A DNA stretch of 64,000 bases from Doris montereyensis (lineage: Eukaryota; Mollusca; Gastropoda; Nudibranchia; Dorididae), in contig JAXRKP010001123.1 of assembly GCA_037039925.1 (NCBI GenBank), positions 10,001 through 74,000 of the forward strand, written 5' to 3'. The stretch's first letter is position 1. The number at the start of each line of letters is the position of its first letter. This document shows positions 24,460 to 62,934 of the stretch, in pieces. The position numbers were made by a program, and so were the translations under genes. Under the pieces are notes generated by a model. That model saw nothing but the letters and a program-made list of their open reading frames with translations, was not told where the DNA came from and did not search any database.

Positions 24460-25867
24460 TTTAAATTTAATAAACATAAGGATATGACCCTGGTAAGGCG
24501 ATGACTGGTAAATGCCGGTTTGTTACAGCACTCCATTCAGCTATACGACCGAAATTTACCGTTTGCCTGCTACAAACCTCTCAGCCCGGCATTTTGCTGG
24601 GAAGGAAGGACAGGTCAAGAAAGGCCTGAATATTCCTCCTTCTTGTTATTAAATTAGGATAGGCCTGCAGGCAACAGGTAAGAGGTTGGTCCGGTGGAAA
24701 CGGTGTCGCCTCAGGCCTTGCCTGCAAGAACGACCGATGACGCGGCATTTTCCCCTGAAACATCGACTTTTTAAAAAATCTTGGAAGTCTCATCTGAATA
24801 TCTTTAACAATCTCGGAAGTCTCATCAGAAAATCCTGGAGGTCCTTTCGACGTGTTAAAAAACAGGAAATCCGGGAAAAAACGGAAAATTCCCATTCCTG
24901 AAATATGATGACTGGAACAATACCTGAATCTCAATCTCAAACGGAAGTTCCAACGCCGGAAATTAAACATTTTTAACTCGTTTCTTCGACGTTCGTCACT
25001 TCTGCCATTCGAATTGCAAATGTCCGAAAATATTTTTTAAAATTTCGTTCGGTGGAAAAATATCGGCAAATTCGGCAAATTATAAAATTGCCGGCAGTCC
25101 GCTATAGGCGGAGAAATGGAAGGTCTGTTGTCTCCTACTAAATTGAAAAGAATGGAATCATCCTAGTTTGGCTTGGCTTGAGTGAGACAGATGATCGCCA
25201 TGCGACTGAATTCAATAGATTGGTGATGGCCTGGTCAGAAGTCACATTTCCCCCGTGAACTCGCAAAACTAGGTCTAGATCTAAATCAGGGTGCTGGTCT
25301 TTTTGTATCCCACGGAAGAGGTTTTAGAATTGATATGAATGGACTTTCAGTACTAGATTTCTAGATCTAATGCCTAGATTCTAGACTAGATCTAGATCTA
25401 AGGCGATCGTGTTTTAGGGTATTTTAGTATTTTATTCGGCACCGACGGCGACGATATAGATCTAGATATACTCTGTTTACCTATTACTGCTCACCTGTGA
25501 AAACCACCCCGTGTGCCCAACTATGGGGAGTCGTTACAAAAGCCAAATGTCGAATTGTGAAAAGTGAAAACGAAAGTAGGAGTTCTTTATTATGTGAAAC
25601 AAAAATAGATTTATCCTTTAGATTCTTATTTTGGGTGTTTGCGATACCAGCCACTAAGTACGTTTCAACACTATCATAGACCTGAAGTGATAAATAACTA
25701 TAAGTGACAACTCCACGAAGTGAAATAGAATCACATTGTTTTGTTCTGTTTCTCTTGGTATGGTTGTCACTTGTTGTCGTTTATTACTTTTGACTTCACT
25801 CCACTGTGCCTCCTAGTGTGTATTATAAAGGAGCGTGTGCGATATCATGCACGTCTTCACTGTCTGT
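24460..25867. other. No gene recognised; clusters of AGATCTAG palindromes
   Basis: Between 25268 and 25465 'tctagatct' type palindromes occur at least six times. A 60-codon ORF at 25497-25679 and a 129-codon minus ORF at 24581-24970 have no recognisable domains. This could include the 5' flank of the ZDHHC24-like gene. Confidence 0.45.
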
Positions 25868-25941
25868 TTCCTATCTGTCCGTTACTATCTCTGTCTGTCT
25901 GACTGTCTGTCTGTCTGACTGTCTGTCTGTCTGTATGTCTG

Positions 25942-26003
<62 letters not shown>

Positions 26004-26115
26004 TCTTCTCTCTCTCTCTCTGTCAGTCTCACTCTCAATCGTTCCTTCTATCTCAATCCTTCTGAAGCCTCTCTCATTAATATCTCTTTCACTCTTTATA
26101 TGCCTGTCTGCCTCT

Positions 26116-26202
<87 letters not shown>

Positions 26203-26255
26203 TCTCTCTCTCTCTCTCTCTCCTCTTTCTCTCTCTTTCTCTCTCTCTCCTGCTG
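25868..26255. repeat. Compound microsatellite (TCTG)n-(TC)n ... (TC)n-(TA)n-(TC)n
   Basis: A TGTC/TC tract at 25868-26020 is separated by about 95 bp from a TC tract that encloses about 65 bp of pure TA at 26135-26200. Confidence 0.95.
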
Positions 26256-26290
26256 CCTTGGATCGTGCTTTGAAGTAAGCCACAGATGGC

Positions 26291-26470
26291 ATGAAGTTGA
26301 CTGATATCATATCAAGGAAGGATCGACACCAATTGGTATCGATTGTAACGGACGATGCTCAGTACACTCTTCTATGTTCCGCCAAACTTCAACTTCAGGC
26401 TTATGAGAGAAAGATAACATCGGTGGAAATCCCCGACTTGGGCAACTCCATCAACCAACAAGAAGAGTAA
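26291..26470 (+). CDS. Small ORF or exon just upstream of ZDHHC24
   Basis: A 59-codon ORF begins 'MKLTDIISRKDRHQLVSIV' and ends in TAA at 26468. Its codon use looks protein-like, not repetitive. A good donor overlaps the stop (GAAGA|GTAAGC at 26467), and an acceptor lies at 26541-26543 (ttattgttacag). Splicing them would extend the frame and stop it about 15 codons later, overlapping the ZDHHC24 start codon. It could be the first exon of a short gene, an upstream ORF of the same transcript, or chance. Family not recognised. Confidence 0.4.
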   Translation: MKLTDIISRKDRHQLVSIVTDDAQYTLLCSAKLQLQAYERKITSVEIPDLGNSINQQEE

Positions 26471-26572
26471 GCGTCACGATTCTATTATTATTACAACATT
26501 TGGGAAATATAAACGGCCAAATACGTTGATTTTATTGTTACAGTAGACTTTATACAGGATCTTCAAATACAA

Positions 26573-27434
26573 ATGGCGTTTTTCGTTCATAGATATCTCC
26601 CCAAAACTTGGACGGATATGTTTGCCTTCGGCTTTCTCCTTTTGCCATCCACAGCATTGGATTTTTTGAGTTGTTGTACGTGTTACCAAAGGTATATTCC
26701 ACTAAAGCCCATGAAGGTGGAGCCTATCCATGGTTGTATGTACATAAATTCTGTGGGTTTTTTATTTATTTCAGCGTGATGCTCAATTTGTACAAAATAA
26801 TAACCACAAATACATCGATTAAAGGCAAGCTTCTGCCATCAATTTTAAAACAAGGATGGCGTTTTTGCTCCGTCTGTGAATGCAATGCGCCACCAAGATC
26901 ATTTCATTGCCACCTTTGTAACACTTGTGTGCTGAAGAGGACCATCACTGTACATTTACAGGAACTTGCATTGGCATTACAAATCAACGTTACTATCTGG
27001 GACTTTTGTATTACATGGCTCTGGCCGCCTCTTATTCCTGCATGCTCAATGTTGACTTCATTTACCATATTTTTGGTACAATCTCATTCACAACTGTTCT
27101 TACGATTGCCTTCCCAATGGTTTCATGGATTTTTATACACTCTGATCTTGTTACCGGTTTTCAAGTCTTCATGACATCTTTGTCTTTGATGGGTTTAATC
27201 ATGAGCTTGGGTCTGCTAGCCTACCACCTGTTCAACCTCTACCACGGCCAGAGTGTACATGAAAAGACGTACAATATCACCAACTATGACTTAGGATGGA
27301 AAGAAAATTTCAAACTAGTCTTCGGCTCAAGATGGAAGTTTTCCTGGTTATCTCCTGTGATTCCTTCACCGTTGATGTCAGATGGCTTGGAATTTGTTAC
27401 AAAGGCTGAACATGAAAGTATTAAAAGTATGTAA
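26573..27434 (+). CDS. ZDHHC24: Palmitoyltransferase, ZDHHC24-like
   Basis: An S-acyltransferase that would add palmitate to cysteines of target proteins at internal membranes. The single-exon frame, corrected for two 1-base deletions (T-run at 26662-26667; AGAGG at 26937-26940), gives about 287 residues, close to human ZDHHC24 (about 284). Visible in order: two N-terminal hydrophobic segments; the cysteine-rich domain 'GWRFCSVCECNAPPRSFHCH' followed by 'LCNTCVLKR' and the catalytic 'DHHCTFTGTCIG'; two more hydrophobic segments; and a C-terminal stretch with 'NYDLGWKENFKLVFGSRW' and 'PSPLMSDGLEF', which mirrors the family-specific tail (YDLG, PRW, SPLPGDG). The start ATG at 26573 was chosen because it opens the frame containing the first membrane segment. 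A poly(A) signal follows closely. Confidence 0.9.
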
Positions 27435-27475
27435 TTTAATGAAATGTGTGTGATTGTTTGAAATGTGTATTGATC

Positions 27476-27481
27476 AATAAA
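27476..27481 (+). promoter_or_regulatory. Poly(A) signal AATAAA for ZDHHC24
   Basis: A canonical hexamer 42 bp after the stop codon would give a very short 3' UTR. Supported by position only. Confidence 0.55.
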
Positions 27482-28185
27482 TTCCAATTTGATTTCCATA
27501 TAATTATGGCATGGTGATAAAAAATTTTACATGATGAGATGTGTATGGCGCTGATTTTTTTTTGTACCTGACATACCTTTTCCTTGGGCTTTAACTGTAA
27601 CCACTGTTTGCCATGTTCAGAATGTAGTTTAAAAGATGAAGTGATGGGAAGTCCTGTCAAAGTGGTTTGTCTATGTCATGCTTGTTCATTTGTTTTGATT
27701 TAAATTTGTGCCCCTGGTTAATCTGGAATGTATTCAGAGAGAGTTAAATTGATGGATGATTGATTTTTATAAATATAGCTACCAAATTTGACTATTTTTT
27801 AAAAGTGATTGATCTTTAGCAAATTCCTCTGTGTTTAAAATGCAATTTTGTTTCCTACAATTAATTGCATTGCAAATATATCCATTACTATAGAGTATTG
27901 TTTGTTTTAAATGAATTATCTTTTAAAACTTTTTTATTTTGACATTCATATTAAAGCTTTTCATTTTCTGTTTTTACATCTATATTATTATTATAAGCAA
28001 TCATCTTGATCATAATATTTATGTTTTCTATGATTCTGTTGTTGTCTTTTGTTTTCAAAGAATGGATGAACGTTGTCAGGTTTTTTACACTTTTTATGCG
28101 CTACATGATGTATCTTTTGAAAATGATGGGTTAGGTGAATGAAAATTCTACTTCTATTTATAAAGGACAGGAAACAATCAAAATT
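27482..28185. other. No gene recognised
   Basis: AT-rich flank of the ZDHHC24-like gene. Confidence 0.5.
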
Positions 28186-28189
28186 TTCC

Positions 28190-28330
28190 TTAATTTCATT
28201 TATATCACTTGTTCTGGTAATGTAATAAAAATTGAAAACGACCTTAAGATCGTTTAGAACCTCTATATGTAAGTGGCTAGGCAACAGTCTCTGACGCACA
28301 AAGAATGACTAACTCAGAAGTATACATCTT
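28190..28330. repeat. Dispersed repeat Y, copy 1
   Basis: Shares with 47735-47880 the order 'aaaacga.ctt.agatcgttta', 'gg.aacagtct.tg.cg', 'acaaagaa.gact' and 'tcagaa.tata.atc'. Same orientation, no ORF. Confidence 0.65.
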
Positions 28331-28334
28331 ATAC

Positions 28335-28970
28335 TTATAAAATTAAAATGGGACAAACCCAAAATTATGTGATCTGTCCTAGCATCTAATGTCTCAACTG
28401 ATTAGGCCTGAATTTTTTGTAAAGGTCACTCTTGCTAATTAATGGCCTATAGATATGTGTGTATTTTGACCTTAAGCATAATGAAATTTCTTTTTGACGA
28501 GGATTAATTAATGATTTCATGTTTGCATTATGTTGCCATTGCTGACAACTTACATAAATTTCTGTTTTAAAACCAACGGAGATTACTCTCAGTATCATGT
28601 TCTTATCCTTATCAATCAGCTAGAGGCTTCAACGGCCTCAGGTGACAAAAAAGGACATGAAATAAATATTGTAACCCCTTAGGAACAAAGACGAGACAAA
28701 CACTAAGTAAAAATCATTAATGTGAAGCTCTCCGTAAATGAACAGAGTGTCATCGTCATGGACGACATCAACCTTAATGTTATCAAATTGTATTACATTA
28801 CCTGCCAATAGATGTACACATTATTAATATATTATATAGAGGTCTATAAATTGTAAATGCGCGTGGATATATCTGAGGTACTGTAAATTCAATTTAGTCT
28901 CTTGTAAACGACCAAACGATCAAAATCTTTAAAGTAGAGACATTGAATTGAAGTCATGATTCATGAGGGC
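28335..28970. other. No gene recognised
   Basis: AT-rich. A patch at 28640-28690 ('ggacatgaaataaatattg', 'cccttaggaac') is related to 34760-34800. Confidence 0.45.
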
Positions 28971-28977
28971 CAGTTGA

Positions 28978-29065
28978 CATGTAGTCATCGTGGTGTAGGG
29001 GTTAAAGTGCTACAGGTGCAATAATGATGGGAATCAGTAGGTCGGGTTCGAATAACAGGACAAGG
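28978..29065 (+). mobile_element. tRNA-like SINE head
   Basis: Box A-like 'tggtgtaggggttaaagtg' is followed about 35 bp later by box B 'gggttcgaataac'. The body is not recognisable, so this is a fragment or a tRNA pseudogene. Confidence 0.5.
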
Positions 29066-29069
29066 GTTG

Positions 29070-30600
29070 GGTTAGTGGGGTTTTTCTTTAAATTTTAATA
29101 TTTTTTTAATTCTTTTGATTTCTCACAACCGTAGGACTTGGATTTTCTGTTATTGTCGTATGTATTTTAAGACCACAATTTGCCAAAGTTGGAACATAAC
29201 GTAAAGTTTTCTAGATGATAAAATTACAGTTAGAAGGAATCAATATTTGAATATTATATATATACTTGTCATGTATATATATACATCTGTTCTTCAAATC
29301 TGAAAACACAGAAATCATTTTAAACAAAAAGCTTGATTTAGAAAATAATCAGTCAATCCAGTTACCGCATAAAATATAATATAATTTATGTGTTGTCGTA
29401 TTTTTCCTTTTGAATACTTTTGCATTGTGTACCGGTATTGAATTTTGTGACTCCAAACTAGTCGTAGTTGAATGATTGGTGCCATTTGTGAAGATTTCAT
29501 TATTTCTTTGGTAGGACGAAATTGTGTTTTCCTTTTGCTTCAACAGTTTCCTTCTTATGGTTATGTTATATTAGCTCATAACAAATTTTTTATTTTCTCA
29601 TATACATCCATTCATTCAAACATAATTTATTAAATATAAACATGTTTGTCTTGTACTTCTTTGTTTGTTGTTTTTTTTGCCATTGTGTTACTTCTATCTT
29701 TAGATTTAAAGGATGTGTACAATGAAGCAGAAATGTTTTTTGTTGTGAATTTTCTAATTAATTATAAAATCTCTTTTTTACCTAGCACTAGTACTCCTAG
29801 CAGCTGCCAATAATTTCAATTTGAAAACCGGACTCTGACCCATGCAAAATCTAATTTTTACTTGCATGATGGCCTGTAATATTTAAAAAAACCAGTGATA
29901 ATTCAACTTGAATTAACCCTTTACACCTAACTTTCTCTGAATCTCTGCCGTTAACTTAGGGTTTCTCAAATTTTAGTCAAAACAACGAAAAAGAATTACA
30001 GTTAACACTCCATATTATACATTTCTTCTCAAGGTAAATTTTATACAAACTTCTTTTTCTGAACTGAACCTTGGGGTGCGTCCAATTAGAAAGACTAATA
30101 GAATCAAACCTAAAAAAACATACAGAGCAGGCCTACGATTTGTAGTACATATACTGGTTGGCAGCTATCGTTTTTAAATCTCATGTATGTAAAATGTTTC
30201 TGTACTCACGTACATGAATTGAGTGACCTTTATCTTCCCATTACAACATACATTACAGGTATTCCTGTACAGCTCCAACTCAAATTAATCTCATCATGCC
30301 AAGTATTGGCCTTTTTTTTTAATCACTTTAGTTGTACGGGAGTTTACATGAACTGAGAGATCTACATGTATGCTTCATAGAATTAACATAACATGTAGTA
30401 TTTTATAAATCTTTTTTTTCGGTTTTGCCCTTTTTTTCTCCTTTTCTTTAAGGGAGGGTAATATCTTTATAGTCTATTTTTTTATTGGGGGGGGGGGGGG
30501 TTCATATTAATTTTATTATGGCTGGAGGAGACACATATTTGTTAATTTTTCCTTTCCAGTTTTTAATGACATTGCTTTTCATCCTAAAAAGGGCCTTTCC
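29070..30600. other. No gene recognised; poly(G) run at 30487-30500
   Basis: AT-rich DNA with short TA runs near 29255-29285 and a 14-base G run. No exon was supported. Confidence 0.5.
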
Positions 30601-30607
30601 GCCAAGT

Positions 30608-30967
30608 GAGGATGTCAATGCCACTCTTTCTCAAAGTTTTATTAATAGCGGCCCTCAATCATCAAGGATGATGTCAATGTCACTCTTTCCCAAAGTTTTA
30701 TTAATAGCGGCCCTCAATCATCAAGGATGATGTCAATGTCACTCTTTCCCAAAGTTTTATTAATAGCGGCCCTCAATCAAGGATGATGTCAATGTCACTC
30801 TTTCCCAAAGTTTTATTAATAGCGGCCCTCAATCATCAAGGATGATGTCAATGTCACTCTTTCCCAAAGTTTTATTAATAGCGGCCCTCAATCATCAAGC
30901 ATGATGTCAATGTCACTCTTTCCCAAAGTTTTATTAATAGCGGCCCTCAATCATCAAGGATGATGTC
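30608..30967. repeat. Minisatellite, 59-bp unit, about 6 copies
   Basis: 'caaagttttattaatagcgg' recurs at about 30632, 30691, 30750 and onward. One copy lacks 'atc'. Copies are nearly identical. Confidence 0.97.
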
Positions 30968-30969
30968 AA

Positions 30970-31335
30970 GAATGATGTAATAGAAAAAAGTTTATCTCAA
31001 AATTCTCATTTCTTTTCAAAATAGTCAATCTTCTCCTTTGTTTATGTCTAGTGTACATTTTAATTGACTAAGATGGAATATAAAACTTAATAAATGTCAT
31101 TTATGTTATATTGGAGTTTCATATATGTTTACAATTTACACGTTTCCTTTTCATATTAAATTTCCTTGTGATGTGGGCATGAGCAACTGGTGGGTCATCC
31201 TTCTTTCATTTGTCTTTCAACATGCTGTTCCCTCTTATTAGTCTTATGACTTAATTCAGTCTGAGATCACCACATGTGGTGGTTGCAGGATATTTCATCA
31301 AAGCAAACTTTGTTGTGAATTTCTTTCTATCATAT
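30970..31335. other. No gene recognised
   Basis: AT-rich unique-looking sequence. Confidence 0.45.
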
Positions 31336-31339
31336 CCAT

Positions 31340-31538
<199 letters not shown>

Positions 31539-31539
31539 A

Positions 31540-31955
31540 TGCAGTATTTGAACATTTAATATTCAAATTGCTTTATTTTTATTCCCGTATTATCTGTTGT
31601 ATAATGCTTGGCTTACAAGTGCGCACATTATATACTTTTCTTTCATTTCAATAGCATATAAATGAAACATTTGCCTTTCAATAAAATCAATAAAATTGAA
31701 TGTACTAATTTAATACATGACGTGTGCATAAATTCATTGCTAAACATCTTTTGCATAGATTACTCTTTTCCCTTTTCTTTCCTGCTTCATGCAACTTATC
31801 AGTCCCATATGATGTTTGTGCATTATGTTTTTAAGTGTATCAAGTCTTATCCGTTGTTTATCTTTGTTGTCTATGAACATGAAGGGTTAAAAGCAAATGT
31901 TGAATCATGTTTGTTTTGTCCGTTTGCTTTTTTTTTACTTACAATTTTATAAATT
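31540..31955. other. No gene recognised
   Basis: AT-rich. The 96-codon ORF at 31662-31952 has no recognisable domain. Confidence 0.4.
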
Positions 31956-31959
31956 TTTA

Positions 31960-32080
31960 TTCTGGTTTATATTTAAGCAGATTTCATAGCTCATTTTTGT
32001 TCTGGTTTATATTTAAGTTTGCTTAACTATAAACCAGAACAAAAATGAGCTATGAGATCTGCTTAAATATAAACCAGAAC
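31960..32080. repeat. Near-perfect inverted repeat, ~51-bp arms, 18-bp spacer
   Basis: The left arm 31960-32010 (starting 'ttctggtttatatttaag') is complementary to the right arm 32029-32080 (ending 'cttaaatataaaccagaac') with about two mismatches or bulges. A partial further copy of the right-arm sequence runs to 32100. Transcription in either direction would give a long hairpin. Confidence 0.92.
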
Positions 32081-32364
32081 AAAACGAGCTATGAGATCTG
32101 TTTACAAGAGAAACCGCTGTACTGAGAAACCACTGTCGGCGAGTGATATCAAATGCGATTACGATGTCTAATCAGTACTTGATACTGAGGTTATGTGGGA
32201 TTTTATTGTAACGACCAAAACCCGATGAACTAGATCTAGTGACAATAAAATATTTCCTTGATCGCAGGTAAACAATTTTTTCCCCAATCAATTCAAATGT
32301 TGATTCGCTAAGCAGACTGTTTGAAACCTACATACGAAACATGGTGGTCATGGATTGAGTGATG

Positions 32365-33272
32365 CCTGCTGAAGTGATTTTATTTGCTTTTGAGTTAAGG
32401 TTTTTGATTTTAGTATGTACATGAGTGACTGTCAAAATGCAGTCATCTTATATCATTGAAAGTTTGTAGAGTCCTTGGTTGCCGTAGAAACGGCCGCCAT
32501 CTTGGATTTTGACCCAATTTTCAAAATCCATCTCCTCCCATAGTTATGAATAAAATCACTAAAAGCGTGTGCAGATCGTCTTCTCCATTCAATATCTAAA
32601 GAAAACCGTCGGGGTTTTTAAATATTTTTTTAATGAATTTTTGGTAATACTAATACCATATAGATCTAGATCTATCGTGCATGTACAAAAACGACATTTT
32701 TATTACAAAAAAAAACCAATTCTCAAAACATTTACAAGATAGAAAAAAAAACTGGCGTCATTCTATTAACATTGACAAGAGGAACCTATGTGCCAAATAA
32801 AAGACAAATTGTTCAGTAAATGGCGCAGGAGAAAAAATTTTAGAGTGAAAAAAATACATTTCCAGAAAAAAGCAAGTAAAAACATCAAAAGAAAATAACA
32901 CAAAACAAACGCTTCAGACGGGTTTCTCTTGTTGTAGCTGCCCCTTTACTTTTTTGACAATCTCTGGCATTGTTACTTATGTAAATAGGATTATAAATCT
33001 AGGTTTAGATGTGCACTGTTGTGAAAACACGTCAAAATGACCAGTTTTTTGTTTTTTCCTCTATATCCCATGCTTGTGCGCACGTTTACATACACACTGA
33101 CGCGCAACGCCTCTTACATCACACGCGCAACGTCTCTTACATCACACTGCGCAACGCCTCTTACATCACACGCGCAACGTCTCTTACATCACACAGCAAA
33201 AGGCCAAATCGACGAGCGGTGTCGGCAGAAGCCACGTGACCTTGGTGTTACCACATTTGGCGATTAGCCGCC
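32365..33272 (-). repeat. Dispersed repeat X, copy 2
   Basis: Reverse complement of the 1915-2690 element. It has the same 'agatggcggccgttt' core (here near 32490-32505), the same 'gacccaattttcaaaatcc' block and the same 'ggcgattagccgcc' edge at 33259-33272. A short tandem array at 33101-33193 is inserted or amplified inside it. Confidence 0.75.
33101..33193. repeat. Short tandem repeat, ~24-bp unit, 4 copies
   Basis: 'cgcaacg.ctcttacatcac' is repeated four times, inside dispersed repeat X copy 2. Confidence 0.9.
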
Positions 33273-33274
33273 AA

Positions 33275-34111
33275 TATACGGGTTTATAACATAATTAATA
33301 GATGTAATTATATAACAGATGGATTTTTAATTTTATATTAATCTTTTATTACTTATCTCCATCAATACAATTATATAACAGATGGATAATGTGAAGTACA
33401 ATTAAAACGAAGAGAGTCAAGTAACAAATCCATGCAAATGAGAGTAAAACATCAAGGAACTAAAATTTCAAATTAGTTATGTTTTATTACATTTATTTAA
33501 TAAAATCAAGTGATATTGACACTAATGACAGTGAAACAGCATTTCCATATATACATTCACTCAGCCCCAATTCATCGAAAGAAATGTAAATGAAATATAA
33601 TTAGTCTCTTAACTAGATTTACTTTCTGATGTATGAAATATGTTTTAAAAATATGGTAAAAATCCCTATGTTGAGGTGAGACGAAATTCAAAGCCTAGAG
33701 TATTGTGAGAGTTAAGGTCAAGGAAAACAAGTGATACCCAACACAAATAAAACTTTACAGAAAGAAAGAAATTCGTTTCAGACTGACGTGAAATAAACAA
33801 TCAAGATAATAATTATTACACACAATCATAATTTTGAATATAATATCATATTCACACCTGACCTAAAATCATAATTTCATGCTCTTTTTCTGGTATTCAT
33901 TTCTTTCATTGCAATTTTTACGTCAGATAGAAAATTTGCATCTGACATTATCTAATTACTTCTTCTTAGTCTTAGCATTCCCTGACTGACAATGTCACAG
34001 ACTTTCATGTACAAATCGTTCACAAACAAAATACCGTGAGCCATCTCACGGTCACACTATTCAGTCACATTGATGATATTATCAGAGAATTTTTTTATAA
34101 CAAAATGCATT
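33275..34111 (-). other. 3' flank / 3' UTR of DHX9
   Basis: AT-rich sequence after the DHX9 stop. Minus-strand AATAAA hexamers occur around 33480-33500, plausible poly(A) signals about 600 bp past the stop. No other gene was seen. Confidence 0.4.
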
Positions 34112-60888
<26,777 letters not shown>

Positions 60889-60894
60889 CTAGAA

Positions 60895-61190
60895 AATGAG
60901 AACGTCGACAATGAGTGAAAAAGCCCTAGAATGGTCATCAGCAGTTTTGTCATTTTATGAACCATAGTCTACAGAGGCTGAAAGAGCATCTATATTACCA
61001 TAAACTAATTCACAGCAACATTTCTAAAACAACCTCTGCTTCCTGCTAGGCAATACTGGTACACACTTAAAAAAACGCTCTACAGAACATATCATTCGTG
61101 AAACTATCTAAACACATTAGTCTACATGACGTAATTTTTCAGAAGGAGCAAAAAAACGTAGTGAATCATCAAATAGTTAGAAATAAGGCT
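60895..61190. other. No feature recognised
   Basis: Upstream intron sequence of DHX9. The next upstream exon (start of dsRBD2) was not found. Confidence 0.4.
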
Positions 61191-61194
61191 GCAA

Positions 61195-61405
61195 ACCCTA
61201 TGTTATGCTTTCTGGATTACAACGTAATCAGTATTTCAGTCTATCTATGTTATACTTTCTGGATTACAACGTAATCAGTATTTAAGTCTACCCTATGTTA
61301 TGCTTTCTGGATTACAACTTAATCAGTATTTCACTTAATCAGTATTTCAGTCTATCCTATGTTATGCTTTCTGATTACAACTTAATCAGTATTTCAGTTT
61401 TCAAA
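61195..61405. repeat. Short tandem repeat, ~49-bp unit, about 4 copies
   Basis: 'cctatgttatgctttctgga' and 'ttacaacgtaatcagtattt' with small variations. Confidence 0.92.
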
Positions 61406-61409
61406 ATGT

Positions 61410-61980
61410 AGTAAATGGGAAAACATAATCTGTTGTGCACAAAATAGACTTGTACGGCTAGAGTCAAACTTTTGAAAGACGTAAACAAGTAAGTGCGCTC
61501 CTTGACTTACGACGTTAGAGTTTCAAGGCGAGAAGAAAGACGGAAATTTTCATTTACATCATGTGCGTAAACAGAGCTTTTCTATTGCTTCAAAGCCTCC
61601 AATATGTATAAAGACACAAAGGAACGTACATTTGATCATCTGAAGGGCAAATCTCACATCTCATTCTCCTAAATCGTAAACTTACGCATTTAGACAGTTT
61701 AACCAATGATATATATATATGTATAATGACCAAATGAAAAGTTTGTGTAGCACAAATCTAATTATTCACGCACACGTATATCATTAACAGTCAATGCAAA
61801 TTTCATGTCACAGTTAGATTAAAATTGAAACAACTTTGAACATCCAGGCACTGATACTCATATGATATATAAGCAATTTAAAGCGTCAGATAGATAGCAT
61901 GGATTCATTTCAAAATAACATACACTCAAACCAATACAAAGTACTCTCCAAGACCTTCTGTTCATAATTCCATAGCTTTC
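61410..61980. other. No feature recognised
   Basis: AT-rich, with a short TA run near 61710. Confidence 0.4.
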
Positions 61981-61984
61981 ACAC

Positions 61985-62280
61985 CAAACTATGTGGTGTT
62001 GGTGGCCTAGCATTTGAATCGCTAGGCTTGGAATCATGAGGTCCTGGGTTCGAATTCTAACAATGCTAGGTCCAACGTTCAGTCCCTTGGAGACAAACAT
62101 TTCACACATGCATGCTGCCCTACGACCCAGGTGTAAATGAGGACCAGACCCAGCTTGGGAGAACATACCTGCATTAGACAAGCACTCTGTCCAGGAGGTG
62201 ATTATTAACACTCATTCGGTTTCAAGCTATAGAAATCTGGATAAGCTCTCACTCTATGGGCTGTAAGTAAGGAACCTTAA
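61985..62280 (+). mobile_element. SINE family A copy
   Basis: Head 'tggtggcctagcatttgaat' (box A region, mutated), box B 'cctgggttcgaattc', body 'gtccaacgttcagtccc', 'ccaggtgtaaatgagga' and 'aggaggtgattattaa', end 'ggataagctctcac'. Confidence 0.8.
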
Positions 62281-62336
62281 TTTTATTTATTCCTTAGATT
62301 AAAAACTACACTGCAAGCAAGCATTGCTACATATAC

Positions 62337-62510
62337 CTGATGATTTTCAGTCCGGCATGAAGGAAGAAAGAAAGCGGCTGAAACAACCCCATCAACACAT
62401 CCAGCAATCCATGGAAAGCTGGTACTGGTAGTCTCTCCAGCCTGTTCTTTCCTCACCCGATCGATCGTGTCACTGAGCGAGGTGAGGGTAACTGACAAGA
62501 CTTTTTCCGC
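62337..62510 (-). CDS. Unidentified internal exon
   Basis: The minus strand has an acceptor (gattcttcag|GCGG) and a donor (CATCAG|gtatat) bounding exactly 58 codons, phase 0 at both ends, with no stop. It starts 'AEKVLSVTLTSLSDTIDRVR', then 'FPWIAGCVDGVVSAAFFLP'. Helical content suggests a HEAT/ARM-like or other alpha-helical protein, but I do not recognise it. It lies upstream of the first visible DHX9 exon on the same strand. It may belong to another gene or to a lineage-specific DHX9 exon. Confidence 0.45.
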
Positions 62511-62644
62511 CTGAAGAATCATCATAAATAACAGTTCTTTATCTCATAACGTTTCTGTCGTTAACATCATTTTCTTTTTCTTTTCTTTTTCCAGATCAAG
62601 AACTGTTATTATGATTGAGGTAGCATGAAGTAATGAAAGATAGT

Positions 62645-62664
62645 CACAGAGAGAGAAAAAGAGA

Positions 62665-62698
<34 letters not shown>

Positions 62699-62770
62699 GG
62701 AGAAAGGGGGAGAAAGAGAGTAAGACAGGGTGACAGACAGACAGAGAGAGACAGACAGAGACACAAACAG
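62645..62770. repeat. GA then GACA microsatellite
   Basis: GA-rich start followed by 'gacagacagacagacagacg' and mixed GA/GACA. Confidence 0.9.
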
Positions 62771-62934
62771 AAAAAGAAGAAAATAGGAATAAGGCATAGG
62801 GAACGTTTAGCCAAAAAAGTCTTGTCAGTCATCTCATCACCTTGAGACTGTGTCTGGCCCCACGTGTCGCGATTTGGCCAACACACAGTTCTCAACTCTG
62901 TTGGTCTCTCAGCTTTCTTTGGACAACGATTTCA

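Noticed and set aside
24581..24970. 129-codon minus-strand ORF
   Set aside because: No domain, no splice context, and an equally open plus-strand ORF overlaps it.
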